Of a DNA stretch of 35,342 nt, positions 23,902 to 32,188 are shown in pieces (the first letter of the stretch is position 1; each line of letters begins with the position of its first letter). Origin of the DNA: JALEGB01 sp038530925 (GTDB lineage: Bacteria; Pseudomonadota; Alphaproteobacteria; Rhodobacterales; Rhodobacteraceae); assembly GCA_038530925.1 (NCBI GenBank), contig JBCBCG010000010.1, forward strand, positions 1-35,342, in the 5' to 3' direction. A model generated the notes under the pieces. It saw only the letters and a list, made by a program, of their open reading frames with translations, did not search any database and was not told the origin of the DNA. Position numbers and translations under genes: made by a program.

Positions 23902-25400
23902 ACGGCTGGATCCTCTCTGCGCCGATCGCGATCCCGTTCGCCTTCGCTGTGATCGCCTTTCTCTTCCGTCACAGCCCGCTCGGCCGCTGGATCAGCGTGC
24001 TTGGCTCGCTGGCGCTGCTGGCGGCCGCCTCGATCCTGATGAACGCCGTGCTCGAGGACGGCGTGGTCGCGACGCAGATGGGCGGCTGGCCCGCGCCCTT
24101 CGGCATCACCTTCGTGGCCGATCTCCTCTCTGCGGTGATGGTGGTGATCACCGCGATCACCGGGCTCGCGGTCAGCATTTACGCGCTCGGCGATGTTGAT
24201 GAGAAAAAAGAGCGGCTCGGCTATCACGGCCTCTTTCAGATCCTAATCGCCGGCGTGGTCGGCGCGTTTCTGACCGGCGATCTCTTCAACCTTTACGTCT
24301 GGTTCGAAGTCATGCTGATCGCCTCCTTCGGGCTGTTGATCCTCGGCGGCGAGCGCGAGCAAATCGATGGCGGCGTGAAATACGTGGCGCTGAACCTCGT
24401 CTCAACGGTGATGTTCCTGACCGGCATCGGCATCCTCTACGGCATGACCGGCACGTTGAACCTCGCCGATCTCTCCGGCGCGGTGAAAGAGGTCGAGAAC
24501 ACAGCTCTGCTGACAGTCGTCGCGATCATGTTCATGATCGCCTTTGGCGTGAAGGCGGCGCTCTTCCCGCTCTTCTTCTGGCTGCCCGCCTCGTATCACA
24601 CGCCCGCCTTTTCGGTGTCGGCGGTGTTCGCGGGCCTTTTGACGAAGGTGGGCGTCTACGCGCTGATCCGCATGTTCACGCTGGTCTTCACCGCCGATGT
24701 GGCCTTCACCCATAATGTGCTCTTATGGATCGCGGTGGCGACCATGGTGACCGGCGTTCTCGGCGCCGCGGCGCAGACCGATTTTCGGAAGATCCTCTCG
24801 TTCCACATCGTCAGCCAGATCGGCTACATGGCGCTCGGCCTCGCGCTCTACACGCCGCTCGCGCTGATCGGCGCGGTGTTCTACCTCGTCCACCACATCA
24901 TCGTGAAAGCGAACCTCTTCCTGATCAGCGGCGTGGCCAAACGGTTGACCGGCTCGACCGAACTCTCCGCCATCGGCGGGCTCTACCGCGCCAGCCCGCT
25001 TCTCTCAGTCCTCTTCCTCATCCCCGCCTTCTCGCTCGCGGGCTTCCCACCGCTCTCGGGCTTTTGGGCGAAGTACCTCTTGGTGAAGGCCAGCCTTGAT
25101 GTGGAGGCCTGGATCGTCGCCGCCGCGGCGCTGATCGTCGGCGCGCTCACCATCTATTCGATGACGAAGATCTGGGCCGAGGCGTTCTGGAAGCCGCATC
25201 CCGCCGGCGTGGAGCCAGGCCTCGCCGCGCTCGCCCCAGCCGAGCGCGCGGCGCTGGTCGCGCCGATCGCAGCGCTGGCGGGGCTGACCGTCGTCATTGG
25301 TCTGGCGCCGGAGCCCTTCCTGCAATTCGCCGAGCGCTCGGCGAACCAACTTCTCAGCCCCGAGGCTTACATCACCGCCGTTTTGGGAAGCGCGTCATGA
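23898..25400 (+). CDS. mnhD: Cation/proton antiporter subunit MnhD/MrpD
   Basis: 500 residues, the usual MnhD length, related to NuoM/NuoN. It is a polytopic inner-membrane protein with the conserved helix Glu in YVWFEVMLIASFGLLILGG, the proton-path Lys in FGVKAALFPLFFWLPASYHTP (written as FGVKAALFPLFFWLP), a second Lys in HHIIVKANLFLISG, and GFPPLSGFWAKYLLVKASL. With MnhA it forms the presumed ion-translocating part of the complex. It is coupled to mnhC upstream and mnhE downstream by ATGA overlaps. Confidence 0.95.
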   Translation: MNGWILSAPIAIPFAFAVIAFLFRHSPLGRWISVLGSLALLAAASILMNAVLEDGVVATQMGGWPAPFGITFVADLLSAVMVVITAITGLAVSIYALGDVDEKKERLGYHGLFQILIAGVVGAFLTGDLFNLYVWFEVMLIASFGLLILGGEREQIDGGVKYVALNLVSTVMFLTGIGILYGMTGTLNLADLSGAVKEVENTALLTVVAIMFMIAFGVKAALFPLFFWLPASYHTPAFSVSAVFAGLLTKVGVYALIRMFTLVFTADVAFTHNVLLWIAVATMVTGVLGAAAQTDFRKILSFHIVSQIGYMALGLALYTPLALIGAVFYLVHHIIVKANLFLISGVAKRLTGSTELSAIGGLYRASPLLSVLFLIPAFSLAGFPPLSGFWAKYLLVKASLDVEAWIVAAAALIVGALTIYSMTKIWAEAFWKPHPAGVEPGLAALAPAERAALVAPIAALAGLTVVIGLAPEPFLQFAERSANQLLSPEAYITAVLGSAS

Positions 25401-25879
25401 TCTTTCTCCTCGCGCTCAACAGCATCGCCGCCATCGCCATCGCCGCCCTCTCGGGCTTCTGGGGCTTCGGCGGGCTCGTCGCCGGCTTCGCCCTCGCTTA
25501 TTTCGCGCTCTGGGCGCCCTTCGCGCTCTTCGGCGCTGAAACGCGCTATTTCCGAACGGTCTGGCGCACGATCCGGCTCGCGGCGTTTTTCCTCTACGAT
25601 CTCTTCGTGTCCAGCGTCCAAGTCGCCTGGGACGTGCTGACGCCGACGCATCTCAGCCGTCCGGCCATCGTCGCCATGCCGCTCGATGTGAAGTCGGACG
25701 AAGAGATCACGCTGGTGGCCAATCTCATCTCCCTGACGCCGGGGACGCTCAGCCTCGATGTCTCGGATGACCGCAAAACGCTCTATGTCCACGCCATGTT
25801 CGCGGATGATCCCGAAGGCGTGGTGCGCGACCTCAAAGCGGGCATGGAGCGTATGGTGAGCGAGGTGTTCGAACCATGA
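25397..25879 (+). CDS. mnhE: Cation/proton antiporter subunit MnhE/MrpE
   Basis: 160 residues: two to three N-terminal membrane helices (about 1-75) and a cytoplasmic C-terminal domain. The family motif NLISLTPGTLSLDVSDD is present at about residue 113, followed by LYVHAMF. MnhE is needed for stable assembly of the antiporter. ATGA overlaps on both sides. Confidence 0.93.
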   Translation: MIFLLALNSIAAIAIAALSGFWGFGGLVAGFALAYFALWAPFALFGAETRYFRTVWRTIRLAAFFLYDLFVSSVQVAWDVLTPTHLSRPAIVAMPLDVKSDEEITLVANLISLTPGTLSLDVSDDRKTLYVHAMFADDPEGVVRDLKAGMERMVSEVFEP

Positions 25880-26211
25880 TGGACGGTGCGGCGTTTCTGG
25901 GCTGGGCGGTGCAAATCGGTTTTGCGGCCTTCATCTTGGCGGTCGCGATCGCCTTTGTGCGTCTGGCGCGCGGGCCGAGCCTGCCCGACCGCGTGGTCGC
26001 GCTCGACATGATGACGGTGCTGATCGTCGGCTTCTGCGGGCTCTTCGCGCTCTCCACCGGCGATATGGCGTTCCTAGACGTCGCGCTTGTGCTTTCGGTG
26101 ATCGCCTTCCTCGCGACCGTGGCGCTCGCGCGCTACGCCGAAAGACGCCGCGCGCGCACCGAGGGCGGCGTCGAACCGATCAAGCCCACCGATCCGATGG
26201 AGACGCAATGA
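25876..26211 (+). CDS. mnhF: Cation/proton antiporter subunit MnhF/MrpF
   Basis: 111 residues with three membrane helices. The family signature VRLARGPSLPDRVVALDMM is clear between helices one and two, and the third helix reads FLDVALVLSVIAFLATVALA. The charged C-terminus is a little longer than in short homologues. It overlaps mnhE by ATGA; mnhG follows after 34 bp, the only larger gap in the operon. Confidence 0.93.
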   Translation: MMDGAAFLGWAVQIGFAAFILAVAIAFVRLARGPSLPDRVVALDMMTVLIVGFCGLFALSTGDMAFLDVALVLSVIAFLATVALARYAERRRARTEGGVEPIKPTDPMETQ

Positions 26212-26245
26212 GCCGCGAGGCGCGCATCATGAGGGAGGCGAGACG

Positions 26246-26560
26246 ATGATCGACTGGCTTGTGGGCGTGATCGTCCTGCTCGGCGGCTTTTTCGCGCTGA
26301 TCGGCGCGCTGGGCATCGTGCGCATGCCCGATGTGTTGACGCGCATGCACGCCTCCACGAAGGCCGGCACGCTCGGCTGCACGCTGGTGCTGATCGCGCT
26401 GGCGCTGAGAGAGACCGAGCTGACGGTCACACTCCGCGTGCTGGCGGCGATCTTCATTCTGGTGATGACCGCGCCGCTCGCCGCCCATGCGATCGGCCGC
26501 GCCGCGGTGAAGACCGGCGTGCCGCTGCGCCTGCGTCCCGGATCGAAACCGCCCGAATAG
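26246..26560 (+). CDS. mnhG: Cation/proton antiporter subunit MnhG/MrpG
   Basis: 104 residues with three membrane helices. It has the family signature GALGIVRMPDVLTRMHASTK followed by AGTLG. GGGAGG precedes ATG 26246 by about seven bases. It is the last gene of the operon and converges on cysG with only 15 bp between the stop codons. No terminator hairpin is visible in that space, so the two operons' 3' ends probably overlap. Confidence 0.93.
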   Translation: MIDWLVGVIVLLGGFFALIGALGIVRMPDVLTRMHASTKAGTLGCTLVLIALALRETELTVTLRVLAAIFILVMTAPLAAHAIGRAAVKTGVPLRLRPGSKPPE

Positions 26561-26575
26561 ACGACGGCCGAGCGC

Positions 26576-27982
26576 TTAAGAGGCGACGGCGCGCGGAGCG
26601 GCGCGGCGGGACAGCGATAAAGAGACCGGTTTCGGCCGGCGCACCAGAATGATCGCCGGATTGGCGACGCCGCTCACCGCCACAGCGCGCGCCATATCGC
26701 CAAGCGTGGCGCGCAGCATTTGCGCGTCAGGAGAGCCGGCGCGGCTCACCACCTCCACCTCAAGTCCCTCAGGCAACCCGGCGCCGAGCAACTCCGCCTG
26801 GATCTCAGGCGCCGCGCCGACGCCCATATAGATCGCCATGGTCACGCCCGGCTTCAGCTGCTCGGACCAGCGCGGCGGCGTCCCATCGCGTGAGGCGTGG
26901 CCGGTGGTGAGCACCAGCGTATCCACCGCGTCGCGCTCGGTCAGAAACCGGCCGAGCTCGCTCGCCGCGGCGGAGGCCGCGGTCACGCCGGGCACGATCT
27001 CCCAAGAGAGGCCGGCCGCGTCGAGCGCGGCGGCTTCCTCAGCCCCGCGGGCGAAGACGCCGGGATCGCCGCATTTGAGGCGGACCACCCGTTTGCCCTG
27101 TTTGGCGGCGGCGACGATCACCGCGTTGATCCGGTCTTGCGGCCAGTCCGCCGCGCCCGGCGTTTTGCCGACATAGATCCGCTCCGCATCGCGCCGCGCC
27201 AGCTCCAACACCTCGGTGTCGATGAGACGGTCGTAGAAAACGACATCCGCCTCCTGCAGCCGCTGCACGCCCCGCAGCGTGATGAGATCCCGCGCGCCAG
27301 GCCCGGCGCCCACCAGGCTCACCATCCCCGCCGCGATGGCGCCGTCCGGCGCGCCGCCCGCTTCGATCGCCTCTTTCAGAAGCTTGGCCGCATCCCGCTC
27401 GCGGCCCTGAGCATGGGCGCGGCGCGGCGCCTCCGCAAAGACCCACCGCCAGAAAGCGCGGCGCTTTTTCTGCGGCACGCGCTGCGCCACCGCGTCGCGC
27501 AGCCGCCCGGCCAGCGCGACGAAATCGCCGAGCCGCGGCTCTAGGATTTCTTCGAGTTTCGTCTTCACCTGCCGCGCCAGCACCGGCGCGGCGCCTTCCG
27601 TGCCGATCGCCACCACCAGCGGATCGCGATCCACAATCGAGGGTGTGAAGGCGTCGCAAAGCTCCGGCGCGTCGACGACATTCACCACAGCGCCGGCCGC
27701 CTTGGCGAGCGCCGCGACGCCGGCGTCCGCGCCGCGGCAGCCCGTCGCCGCGAACACCAGCGCGGCGCCTTCGAACAGCGCCGGCGTGATCGGCCCGCGA
27801 TGATGCTCGATCCGGCCCGTCGCGGCGAGCCCGGCGAGTTCGAGATCGAGCGCCGGCGCCGCGACCACCAGCGTCGCGTCGGTTTTCAAAGCAAGCCGGC
27901 ATTTTTGCGCCGCGGTCTCGCCGCCGCCCAAGATCACGATGCGCTTGCCGCTCGTCTTCAGGAACATCGGAAAGGTTTTCAT
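26576..27982 (-). CDS. cysG: Sirohaem synthase (CysG), trifunctional
   Basis: 468 residues from ATG 27982, which has AGGAG seven bases upstream; a TTG start five codons earlier would overlap that ribosome site. CysG makes sirohaem from uroporphyrinogen III. The N-terminal half (about 1-200) is the dehydrogenase/ferrochelatase part: RIVILGGGETAAQKCRLAL for NAD binding and VVDAPELCDAFTPSIVDRD. The C-terminal half is the SAM-dependent methyltransferase: VSLVGAGPGARDLITLRG, VVFYDRLI, VVRLKCGDPGVFARG and LVLTTGH. The length matches the bifunctional enzyme, and both halves look intact. It is the last gene of the nitrate assimilation operon, supplying the cofactor of NirB; the preceding gene ends 60 bp upstream. 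Confidence 0.95.
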   Translation of the reverse strand: MKTFPMFLKTSGKRIVILGGGETAAQKCRLALKTDATLVVAAPALDLELAGLAATGRIEHHRGPITPALFEGAALVFAATGCRGADAGVAALAKAAGAVVNVVDAPELCDAFTPSIVDRDPLVVAIGTEGAAPVLARQVKTKLEEILEPRLGDFVALAGRLRDAVAQRVPQKKRRAFWRWVFAEAPRRAHAQGRERDAAKLLKEAIEAGGAPDGAIAAGMVSLVGAGPGARDLITLRGVQRLQEADVVFYDRLIDTEVLELARRDAERIYVGKTPGAADWPQDRINAVIVAAAKQGKRVVRLKCGDPGVFARGAEEAAALDAAGLSWEIVPGVTAASAAASELGRFLTERDAVDTLVLTTGHASRDGTPPRWSEQLKPGVTMAIYMGVGAAPEIQAELLGAGLPEGLEVEVVSRAGSPDAQMLRATLGDMARAVAVSGVANPAIILVRRPKPVSLSLSRRAAPRAVAS

Positions 27983-28042
27983 CAGCGGCTCCTGCAACGC
28001 GTTGGCGACAAGATCAAATCCAATTCGGTCACGCTTCAGTGA

Positions 28043-29065
28043 TCAGGCGGCGCTGCGCGCGCGCCGCGCCGCCCAAAGCGCGGCGGCGCGCGCCTCGGCG
28101 GCGGGAAGATCCGCAGCGCTCCCAGCGGCGAACAACGCCAAAGCTGCGGTGCCGATCACGATCGCTTCGGCGAAGGGATCCGCGCGCTCGCCGCGCCACA
28201 GCGCTAGGAGATGCGCCGGATCCGGCGCCGCATCGGCAAGGCGCCGCGTTTCATCCATCAGCGCCGGCGCGGCGGCTTCGAACGGCGCGCCGGCGCTGAG
28301 ACCAAACAGCGCCACCGCTTTGGCCGGATGGCGCTCAAACTCGCCGCCGGCGCCCTTCAGCACCAGAAGGCGCCGCTGCCCGAGCAGCGCGCCCGCCTCC
28401 TGCTGCAGCGCGCGATAAGGCGGATGGAAGACGCCTTGCACCGAGGCCTCCGCACCGCTCGGGTTCAAGACGCGCAAGCAGGTGTTCACCGCTGAGCGCA
28501 AGCCCAGAACGTCGCGGAGCGACAGAAGCTCGAGCAACCGCGGATCGATCGCCTCGAGCGGCGCGTAGGCGACGCCGGCGTCGCCGGCGTCGCGCAGCGC
28601 GGAGCGCGCCGACGCGGGCGTCTCAACAACCGGCACGCCCAGCATAGCCAGCGGCGCGCGCACATCCGCCGCGCTTTGCTGATGCGAGTTCCAACCATGG
28701 ATCAGGACCGGCGCGCCCGCCGCCGCGAGCAGTTTGGCCGAGAGCAGGAACCAGGGCAGCCCGCGCGAGCGGCCCGCGGCGTAGGACGGCCAATCGATTT
28801 CAGCGCCGACGCCGCGCCAGCCCGAGATCCGCGCGCGCATCGCGTCGGCGAAGCCGGCGATCTCCGCCGCGGTCTCGCCGCGATAGCGCATCAGCATCAA
28901 GAGCGCGCCCACCGCCTCCGGCGGCGCCGCGCCCTCGAGGATCAGCCGCATCGCCGTCTCGGCTTCCTCGCGCGTCAGGCTCCGCGCCCGCGAGGGGCCG
29001 CGGCCCATCACGCGCACCAACGCGGCCATCACCCCCGCTGGATCGCCTTCAAGATCAACGCTCAT
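28043..29065 (-). CDS. TrpD2-like protein of the glycosyl transferase family 3 (YbiB type)
   Basis: 340 residues from ATG 29065, which shares ATGA with the nasA stop; an upstream start at 29131 would run inside nasA. The fold is that of anthranilate phosphoribosyltransferase: an N-terminal helical domain (LTREEAETAMRLILEGAAPP, EAVGALLMLMRYRGETAAEI in succession) and a larger alpha/beta domain with LIHGWNSHQQSAADV and VNTCLRVLNPSGAEASVQGV. The canonical phosphoribosyl-diphosphate-binding motif of TrpD (GTGGD) is not seen, so tryptophan synthesis is unlikely. The E. coli relative YbiB/TrpD2 has been described as binding nucleic acid. Its position between nasA and cysG, coupled to nasA, suggests a role tied to nitrate assimilation, but none is established. 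Confidence 0.82.
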   Translation of the reverse strand: MSVDLEGDPAGVMAALVRVMGRGPSRARSLTREEAETAMRLILEGAAPPEAVGALLMLMRYRGETAAEIAGFADAMRARISGWRGVGAEIDWPSYAAGRSRGLPWFLLSAKLLAAAGAPVLIHGWNSHQQSAADVRAPLAMLGVPVVETPASARSALRDAGDAGVAYAPLEAIDPRLLELLSLRDVLGLRSAVNTCLRVLNPSGAEASVQGVFHPPYRALQQEAGALLGQRRLLVLKGAGGEFERHPAKAVALFGLSAGAPFEAAAPALMDETRRLADAAPDPAHLLALWRGERADPFAEAIVIGTAALALFAAGSAADLPAAEARAAALWAARRARSAA

Positions 29066-31794
29066 TCGGCCGCCATCGGCGCCGCCGCCCGGTCGAGAAG
29101 CGCACGCAGCTCGGGACGGCAAGAACCGCAATTCGTGCCGGCGCGCAGCGCCGCGCCGATCGCCTCCACATCCGCAAGCCCATCAGAAACAATCGCGTTA
29201 AGGATCGTGTTCACGCCCACATCGAAACAGGCGCAGACCGTCGCGCCGGGATCCGGCGTCTCCGCGCCGGGCCGCGCCGCGAGCAGCGCCGCCGCCGGCG
29301 CCTCCGCCCCCAGGGCTGCGATCACATGCGCCCGAGCGATCTCCACCGGCGAGGGCGCGGCGTAGAGCGCGCCGAGCACGCGCCCGTCCTGCAGGAGCGC
29401 GATCCGCGCCACGCCGCGCGCGGCGTCGAAGACGCTCACCGCCTCGGCTCGCTCCGCGCGCAGCAACTGGCGCGCGAAAGCGTCCCAATCCTCCGGCGCG
29501 GCGCCGTCCGCGAGCTCTGCGCGCCAGCCGCTGGCGGAGCGCGCCCGCGCCCAATAGGCGGTCATCGGCGTCAGCTCCTCGCGGGCGACGGCGAAGCCGT
29601 GCCAAGCGGCGGCGAAGGGCGCGACGCGCACCGGGCTCGCCTTGCTTTCGGGCTGGCCCGAGATCGGATCGGTGACCGCCGCCACCAGCGCGTCGGCGCG
29701 GCCTTTCGCAGCCCATCGCCCGGTCCAATGCATCGGCGCGAACACAGCGCCCTCCGCGACGCGATCGGTGACCAAGACCCGCGCCACCATCGCGCCATGC
29801 GGGCTCTCAACCTGCGCCAAATCCGCGGCGGCGACGCCGGCCCGAGCGGCGTCGGCCGGATGGATCTCGATGAAGGGCTCCGCGAAATGACCGCTCAACC
29901 GCGCCGATTTCGCCGTGCGCGTCATGGTGTGCCAATGGTCGCGCACGCGGCCGGTGTTCAGCCGCAGCGGATAGGCCTCGCTCACCGCGCGCGCCGGCGC
30001 GCGCGGCGCGATCGCCAGCATCCGCGCTCGGCCGTTCTCGGTGAAGAAGCCGCCCTCGGCGAAGAAACGGCCTCCTTCGCAGCCGCCTCCTTCGCCCCGG
30101 CCTTGGGCCGCCGGCCATTGGAACGGCGCGAGCGCCTCATAGGCGGCGTCGGAGAGATCGGCGTACGCGCTGATGTCGAAATCGCGGCCCAGCGCGCCCG
30201 CGACGCCGGAGAGCGCCGCATGCTCCCGAAACACCGCCGCCGGTCCGCTATAGTCGAACGCCTCGCCCCAGCCCATGCGCGCGGCGACATCGGCGATGAT
30301 CCGCCAATCGGCGCGCGCCTCGCCCGGCGGCGGCAGAAAGGCGCGCTGCCGGCTGATCCGCCGCTCGGAGTTCGTGACCGTGCCGTCCTTCTCGCCCCAG
30401 CCCGCGGCGGGCAGCAGCAGATCCGCCAGCGCGTTGGTGTCCGTCTCGCGCATGATGTCCGAGACGACGACGAACGGACAGGCTCGGATCGCCGCCGCCA
30501 CGTCATCCGCTTGCGGCAAGCTCACCGCCGGATTGGTGGACATGATCCAAAGCGCTTTGATCCGGCCATCCGCGCAAGCCTCGAACAAATCCACCGCCTT
30601 CAGACCCGGCGCCTCACAGATCGTCGGCGCGCTCCAAAACTCCTGAACCGCCCAGCGATGCGCCGTCGTTTCAATATCGAGATGTGCGGCGAGCATATTC
30701 GCCAAACCGCCCACCTCGCGCCCGCCCATCGCGTTCGGCTGTCCCGTCACTGAGAACGGGCCCGCCCCGGGCTTGCCGATGCGACCCGTCGCAAGGTGGC
30801 AATTGATGATCGCATTCACCTTGTCCGAGCCGCTGCTCGATTGGTTCACGCCCTGGCTATAGACCGTCACCACTTTCTCAGCGCCGATCCACGCCGCGTA
30901 AAAGCCTGCGAGCGTCTCGGCGGCGAGCGCTGTCTCCGCCGCGACGCGCTCCATATCGGCCGCGTGCGCCGCGTCGAGCGCGGCGGGCAGACCATCCACA
31001 TGGTCGGCCACATAGGCGGTGTCGATCGCGCCGCGAAGCTCGATCGCGCGCAAAAGGCCGTTGAAAAGCCAGGCGTCCGATCCTGGCGCGAGCCGCAGCT
31101 CGAGATCGGCGAGCTCCGACGTCGCCGTGCGCCGCGGATCGACGGTGACGATCCGCAAGCTTGGCCGCGCGGCTTTCGCCGCCGCGAGGCGCTGATGCAG
31201 CACCGGATGGCACCAAGCGAGGTTCGAGCCGACCAGCACCACGAGATCGGCCTCTTCGAGATCCTCATAGACGCCTGGCACCGCGTCCGCGCCGAAAGCG
31301 CGCTTATGCCCAGCGACCGATGAGGCCATGCAAAGCCGCGAATTGGTGTCGATGTTCGCTGAGCCGATGAAGCCCTTCATCAGCTTGTTGGCGACGTAGT
31401 AATCCTCGGTCAGAAGCTGTCCCGAGACGTAGAAGGCCACGCTGTCAGGCCCATGCTCGGCGATCGCGTCGGAGAATTTCCGCGCGACCAGCGATAGCGC
31501 GTCGTCCCAGGCGGCGCGGCGCCAGACGCCGTCCCGCTCGCGCCGAAGGGGGTGGAGAAGGCGCCCTTCGAGATCCAGCGTCTCTCCGAGCGCGGAGCCT
31601 TTCGAGCAGAGGCGCCCGAAATTCGCCGGATGCGCCGGATCGCCCGACACGGTCGCGCCATCGCCCGCCGCGCCCGCGCCGAGCGGCGTCGCCAACACGC
31701 CGCAGCCGACGCCGCAATAAGGGCAAGCCGTGGCGACGGCGGGCGATGGCGCCTCGTCTGCGACGCGTCGTTTGGCGGCGAGCTCGTCGGTCAT
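29062..31794 (-). CDS. nasA: Assimilatory nitrate reductase catalytic subunit with C-terminal BFD-like [2Fe-2S] domain
   Basis: 910 residues. It reduces nitrate to nitrite in the cytoplasm with a bis-molybdopterin cofactor. The N-terminal [4Fe-4S] site is C-x2-C-x3-C (CPYCGVGCGV, residues 24-31) plus Cys63 in LCSKG. Cofactor-binding regions include VYSQGVNQSSSGSDKVNA and VTGQPNAMGGREVGG, and LNTGRVRDHWHTMTRT near residue 640 marks the molydopterin dinucleotide-binding domain. After about residue 850 there is an extra BFD/Fer2_BFD-like cluster, VCACFDVG then GTNCGSCRPEL (Cys 854, 856, 889, 892). This tail is known in some NasA proteins and likely relays electrons from the donor. GGGGAGG precedes ATG 31794. 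No separate NADH- or ferredoxin-dependent donor gene lies in the window. It is ATGA-coupled to the TrpD2-like gene. Confidence 0.95.
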   Translation of the reverse strand: MTDELAAKRRVADEAPSPAVATACPYCGVGCGVLATPLGAGAAGDGATVSGDPAHPANFGRLCSKGSALGETLDLEGRLLHPLRRERDGVWRRAAWDDALSLVARKFSDAIAEHGPDSVAFYVSGQLLTEDYYVANKLMKGFIGSANIDTNSRLCMASSVAGHKRAFGADAVPGVYEDLEEADLVVLVGSNLAWCHPVLHQRLAAAKAARPSLRIVTVDPRRTATSELADLELRLAPGSDAWLFNGLLRAIELRGAIDTAYVADHVDGLPAALDAAHAADMERVAAETALAAETLAGFYAAWIGAEKVVTVYSQGVNQSSSGSDKVNAIINCHLATGRIGKPGAGPFSVTGQPNAMGGREVGGLANMLAAHLDIETTAHRWAVQEFWSAPTICEAPGLKAVDLFEACADGRIKALWIMSTNPAVSLPQADDVAAAIRACPFVVVSDIMRETDTNALADLLLPAAGWGEKDGTVTNSERRISRQRAFLPPPGEARADWRIIADVAARMGWGEAFDYSGPAAVFREHAALSGVAGALGRDFDISAYADLSDAAYEALAPFQWPAAQGRGEGGGCEGGRFFAEGGFFTENGRARMLAIAPRAPARAVSEAYPLRLNTGRVRDHWHTMTRTAKSARLSGHFAEPFIEIHPADAARAGVAAADLAQVESPHGAMVARVLVTDRVAEGAVFAPMHWTGRWAAKGRADALVAAVTDPISGQPESKASPVRVAPFAAAWHGFAVAREELTPMTAYWARARSASGWRAELADGAAPEDWDAFARQLLRAERAEAVSVFDAARGVARIALLQDGRVLGALYAAPSPVEIARAHVIAALGAEAPAAALLAARPGAETPDPGATVCACFDVGVNTILNAIVSDGLADVEAIGAALRAGTNCGSCRPELRALLDRAAAPMAAE

Positions 31795-31812
31795 GGCGGG
31801 CGAGCCTCCCCG

Positions 31813-32148
31813 TTACGCGGCTTTCGAGGCGTGCGCCCGCGCCGCATCAATAAGAACCCGTCCGCCTTCCACCCGCGCCGGGAAGGTGGCGATCGCGCCT
31901 TCATCAGGCCCTTGCGCCTCGCCCGTCTCGAGCGAGATCACCCAATTATGCAGCGGGCAGGTCACCGCCCGCCCATGCACGATGCCTTCGGAGAGCGGGC
32001 CGCCCTTATGCGGGCAGCGATCCTCGACCACGAACACGTCATCCTCAGCGGTGCGGAACACCGCGAGGCAGCCTTGCGCCGTCTTCACCACGCGCGCCCC
32101 TTGCGCCGGAATGTCGGCGAGGGCGCCCACATCGATCCAATTGCTCAT
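31813..32148 (-). CDS. nirD: Nitrite reductase small subunit (NirD), Rieske-type
   Basis: 111 residues, the family's length. It has the Rieske-like fold with CPHKGGPLSEG and CPLHNWVISLETG, in which both Cys-His pairs appear (CPH and CPLH). Many NirD proteins lack some cluster ligands, but here they look retained, so a [2Fe-2S] centre is possible. AGAGGAGAGG precedes ATG 32148. It lies between nirB (40-bp gap) and nasA (18-bp gap), and is thus part of the same operon. Confidence 0.94.
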   Translation of the reverse strand: MSNWIDVGALADIPAQGARVVKTAQGCLAVFRTAEDDVFVVEDRCPHKGGPLSEGIVHGRAVTCPLHNWVISLETGEAQGPDEGAIATFPARVEGGRVLIDAARAHASKAA

Positions 32149-32188
32149 CTCGGCCTCTCCTCTTCAGCGGCGCCTGCGCGGCGGCCGC

